Positions 62,071 to 64,000 of a stretch of 64,000 bases of DNA are shown here, in pieces. Where the stretch lies: positions 6,760,501 to 6,824,500 of the forward strand of contig NC_056034.1 in assembly GCF_004379255.2 (NCBI RefSeq), given 5' to 3'. The position numbers were made by a program, and so were the translations under genes. Each line of letters opens with the position of its first letter. Within the stretch, counting starts at the first letter, position 1. This DNA comes from Salvia splendens. Taxonomy: Eukaryota > Streptophyta > Magnoliopsida > Lamiales > Lamiaceae. Below the pieces are notes generated by a model, which saw nothing but the letters and a program-made list of their open reading frames with translations, searched no databases and had not been told where the DNA came from.

Positions 62071-64000
62071 ATGCATACCAGATCGCAGAGTACCCGTATT
62101 CCTGCCCGTGAGAACCAGGAGGAAGCCAATCCATCCCATAGGTCTGGAAAACAGCCTAGGGATAAATCCACCACCAGTTCTCATGGCGGAGGAACAAGCC
62201 GCTCCAAAAATCGTCCCACTGAGTCTTCCCAGCAGCCCGATTTGAACGAGGCTGTCAAGCTGTTTTTGGCTGAAAAGCAGGAGGAATTCTTAACCTTCCT
62301 GCAAAAAAGCCAAAAGCAGCCGGAGACGAAAACGGCGGATTCTCCCTCTCCCTCCATACGAGACAGTCACTACCGCAGTAGTGTCATGTCTTCCAGGAGA
62401 AAGAATCCTCGGTACCGGAATCACAGGAGAACTCCATCTCCTCCATACCGAAGAAATGTCGGGTTCGCCGTGTACGGAGCATTGAGGACTCCGTTCTCGG
62501 ACGATATTACCCGAACTCCCCTACCACAGAACTACCGAACTCCGTCGATAACCTATGACGGACTCGTGGATCCTCATGATTTCTTGGGACGCTATCAATA
62601 TAACATGGCGAACCAGGGTCTCAACGAGGTCCACATGTGCAAGCTGTTTCCCGAGCTGCTCATCGGGAACGCAAGAAGGTGGTTCGATAGCCTCCCCCAA
62701 GGCAGCATTAGATCTTACCGAGATCTAATGGATGCATTCCATAGGAGGTTCTTTCAGAAAGCGGAAGTCCGAATCACTTCGGCTCAGCTGCTTTCCATTC
62801 GTCAAGGTCGCGACAAAAAAATCAGCGACTTTATGACAAGATTCCACAAGGAATGCCTGCAAGTAGACGATCTCAACGATCTGCTTGTCATCTCGGCATT
62901 CCAAAATGGAATCCTGCCCGGAGCTCTCTACAGGAAGCTCGTTGAGTGCGGTCCGCAGACAGCTCAGGAAATGTGGGACATTGCGGACCAGTACTCCCGG
63001 GCCGATGAGGCAGACCGTCGCAAACGGTCGTTAGACAGCTCATCGTCCCGAGGAGACAGAAGGAAGCCCGATCATAGCGATCAGGGGCATCCTCGCCGGA
63101 CTCCATTTGAAAGAATTCAAAAGGCTCCGGTACAAGACAGATTGGGACCCCGTCTCAATCCCGAGAAGCCGCCCGCTCAGTTCGTACCGCTGAACAAGCC
63201 GAGAGCGGAAATTTTCGAACTGCACTCTGACCTGTTCGAAAAGCCAAAGCGGATGACGAAATCAGCCGCGCGCCGACCCCGGGATAACTACTGCTCCTAC
63301 CATCAAGACCACGGTCACGATACCGAGGAGTGCAGAAACTTGGCTGCAGGTATCGATGTTCTTGTGAAGGCAGGGACATTGAAAAAATACCAAAGCAAGC
63401 AGTCAAAGAAGAATAAAAAGCAGAGAGGTGCGAACTGCGCTCCTCAGGATCCGAAAAGGCAGCCGGATCCCGAAGACGATGACGAGCCGCAATATGATGG
63501 AGTAATCCAGACTATCGACGCTCTCCCTGCCGGGAAGACCAAGTCGTCCCTGAAGTCAGAGCGCAGAGGCTCCAATCGAGAGGAGCCAACGCATAAAAGG
63601 CTGAAGCAGGACGAAGTGATTACGTTCTCGGATGCTGATCCCGTCCCGGCCATCTCTCCTCACCAAGACGCCATTGTCATCCAAGCCGGAGTGGCAAACA
63701 AACTAATCCACAGGGTGTTTGTGGATACAGGAGCGTCGGTTAGCATTCTTTTTAAAGAGTGCTTCGACAAACTAGAAGTGGACCCAGCTCGGCTCAGTCC
63801 GGCTCCGCTTCCCCTGAAGAGCTTCGCCCAGGAGGACACCCGCCCTGAAGGTATTATCAGCCTTCCGATCACGGTGGGGAAAGCGCCTACTAGCTCCAGT
63901 ACGATGATTGAGTTCTTTGTGGTAAAAGCTCGGTCTCCGTACAACATCATCCTGGGAAGAGACTGGCTCAACGCAGTTCGGGCCGTTTGCTCCACTTATC
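62071..64000 (+). CDS. Tat-type gag-protease polyprotein (partial, open at the window edge)
   Basis: The ATG at 62071 (MHTRSQSTRIPAREN) opens a frame with no stop for 643 codons to the last base. The N-terminal quarter is Ser/Arg/Gln-rich. The gag core is at about 165-330 (TYDGLVDPHDFLGRYQYNM, ARRWFDSLPQGSI, DLMDAFHRRFF). A zinc knuckle of the CSYHQDHGHDTEEC type is at about 409-422. The protease has its catalytic Asp in FVDTGASVSILF at about 550-561, followed by NIILGRDWL near 630-639, the flap and substrate region. The frame is intact, so this copy could still make gag and protease. It forms the particle shell and processes the polyprotein in the host cytoplasm. It is the only long undamaged retroelement frame in the window. 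Confidence 0.93.
   Translation, partial: MHTRSQSTRIPARENQEEANPSHRSGKQPRDKSTTSSHGGGTSRSKNRPTESSQQPDLNEAVKLFLAEKQEEFLTFLQKSQKQPETKTADSPSPSIRDSHYRSSVMSSRRKNPRYRNHRRTPSPPYRRNVGFAVYGALRTPFSDDITRTPLPQNYRTPSITYDGLVDPHDFLGRYQYNMANQGLNEVHMCKLFPELLIGNARRWFDSLPQGSIRSYRDLMDAFHRRFFQKAEVRITSAQLLSIRQGRDKKISDFMTRFHKECLQVDDLNDLLVISAFQNGILPGALYRKLVECGPQTAQEMWDIADQYSRADEADRRKRSLDSSSSRGDRRKPDHSDQGHPRRTPFERIQKAPVQDRLGPRLNPEKPPAQFVPLNKPRAEIFELHSDLFEKPKRMTKSAARRPRDNYCSYHQDHGHDTEECRNLAAGIDVLVKAGTLKKYQSKQSKKNKKQRGANCAPQDPKRQPDPEDDDEPQYDGVIQTIDALPAGKTKSSLKSERRGSNREEPTHKRLKQDEVITFSDADPVPAISPHQDAIVIQAGVANKLIHRVFVDTGASVSILFKECFDKLEVDPARLSPAPLPLKSFAQEDTRPEGIISLPITVGKAPTSSSTMIEFFVVKARSPYNIILGRDWLNAVRAVCSTY

Larger units (their letters stand above)
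61291..64000 (+). mobile_element. Ty3/gypsy Tat-type (Ogre/Retand-like) element, 5' part, cut by window edge
   Basis: A 5' LTR (61291-61995), a primer site at 61997 and a long open gag-protease frame from 62071 to the edge. The knuckle and protease types point to the Tat group. The remainder, with pol and the 3' LTR, lies outside the window, so age and completeness cannot be judged. Confidence 0.87.

Overview
The window is plant nuclear DNA. The evidence is multi-exon genes with GT-AG introns, plant-only families (a plant vacuolar syntaxin, a TOM1-like VHS/GAT protein, cellulose synthase-like D, 4-coumarate:CoA ligase, PR10/norcoclaurine-synthase-like proteins), AT-rich spacers, Stowaway-type MITEs and plant Ty1/copia and Ty3/gypsy lineages. 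A core eudicot is likely and an asterid/Lamiales source is plausible, but that is impression, not proof. Everything was read by eye without searches, so exon borders, identities and family names are inferences from motifs.

Layout. 0-5.2 kb: two tandem PR10/Bet v 1-type genes on the minus strand, one with a GC-AG intron. 6.7-7.3 kb: LTR fragments. 7.7-10.2 kb: a seven-exon Qa-SNARE gene of the SYP2 (PEP12/VAM3) group, minus strand. 10.5-19.1 kb: MITEs and a decayed 7.2-kb copia element that landed inside a Stowaway-like MITE; two minisatellites sit where gag is expected. 21.2-27.6 kb: a young chromovirus (LTRs about 99% identical, perfect target duplication) with a broken polyprotein. 28.4-30.7 kb: TOL gene. 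32.3-36.5 kb: CSLD gene with a leader intron. 37.05-39.63 kb: a gag-only element with three LTR copies. 41.0-48.2 kb: a very young Athila-like gag-protease-only element (LTRs differ at about 4 of 1441 positions) whose LTR carries four copies of a 12-bp palindrome. 49.1-49.6 kb: solo LTR. 50.1-52.0 kb: nested DNA transposons (Stowaway inside a hAT-like element inside Stowaway). 53.1-56.8 kb: 4CL gene with repeats and a MULE-type MITE in intron 1. 58.1-60.6 kb: minus-strand Athila-like remnant. 61.3 kb to the edge: 5' end of a Tat-type gypsy element with an open gag-protease frame running off the window.

The host genes do not form one pathway. CSLD (wall polysaccharide) and 4CL (phenylpropanoid/lignin) both concern the cell wall; the syntaxin and TOL protein both act in endosome-vacuole traffic; the PR10-like pair may be defence or specialised metabolism. 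Their proximity is probably chance. I found no sign of a wholly new gene system. The most unusual signals are in the mobile fraction: two gag-only elements, a palindrome array in a recently active LTR, a three-LTR composite, and a frame-keeping 35-codon minisatellite in the copia element.
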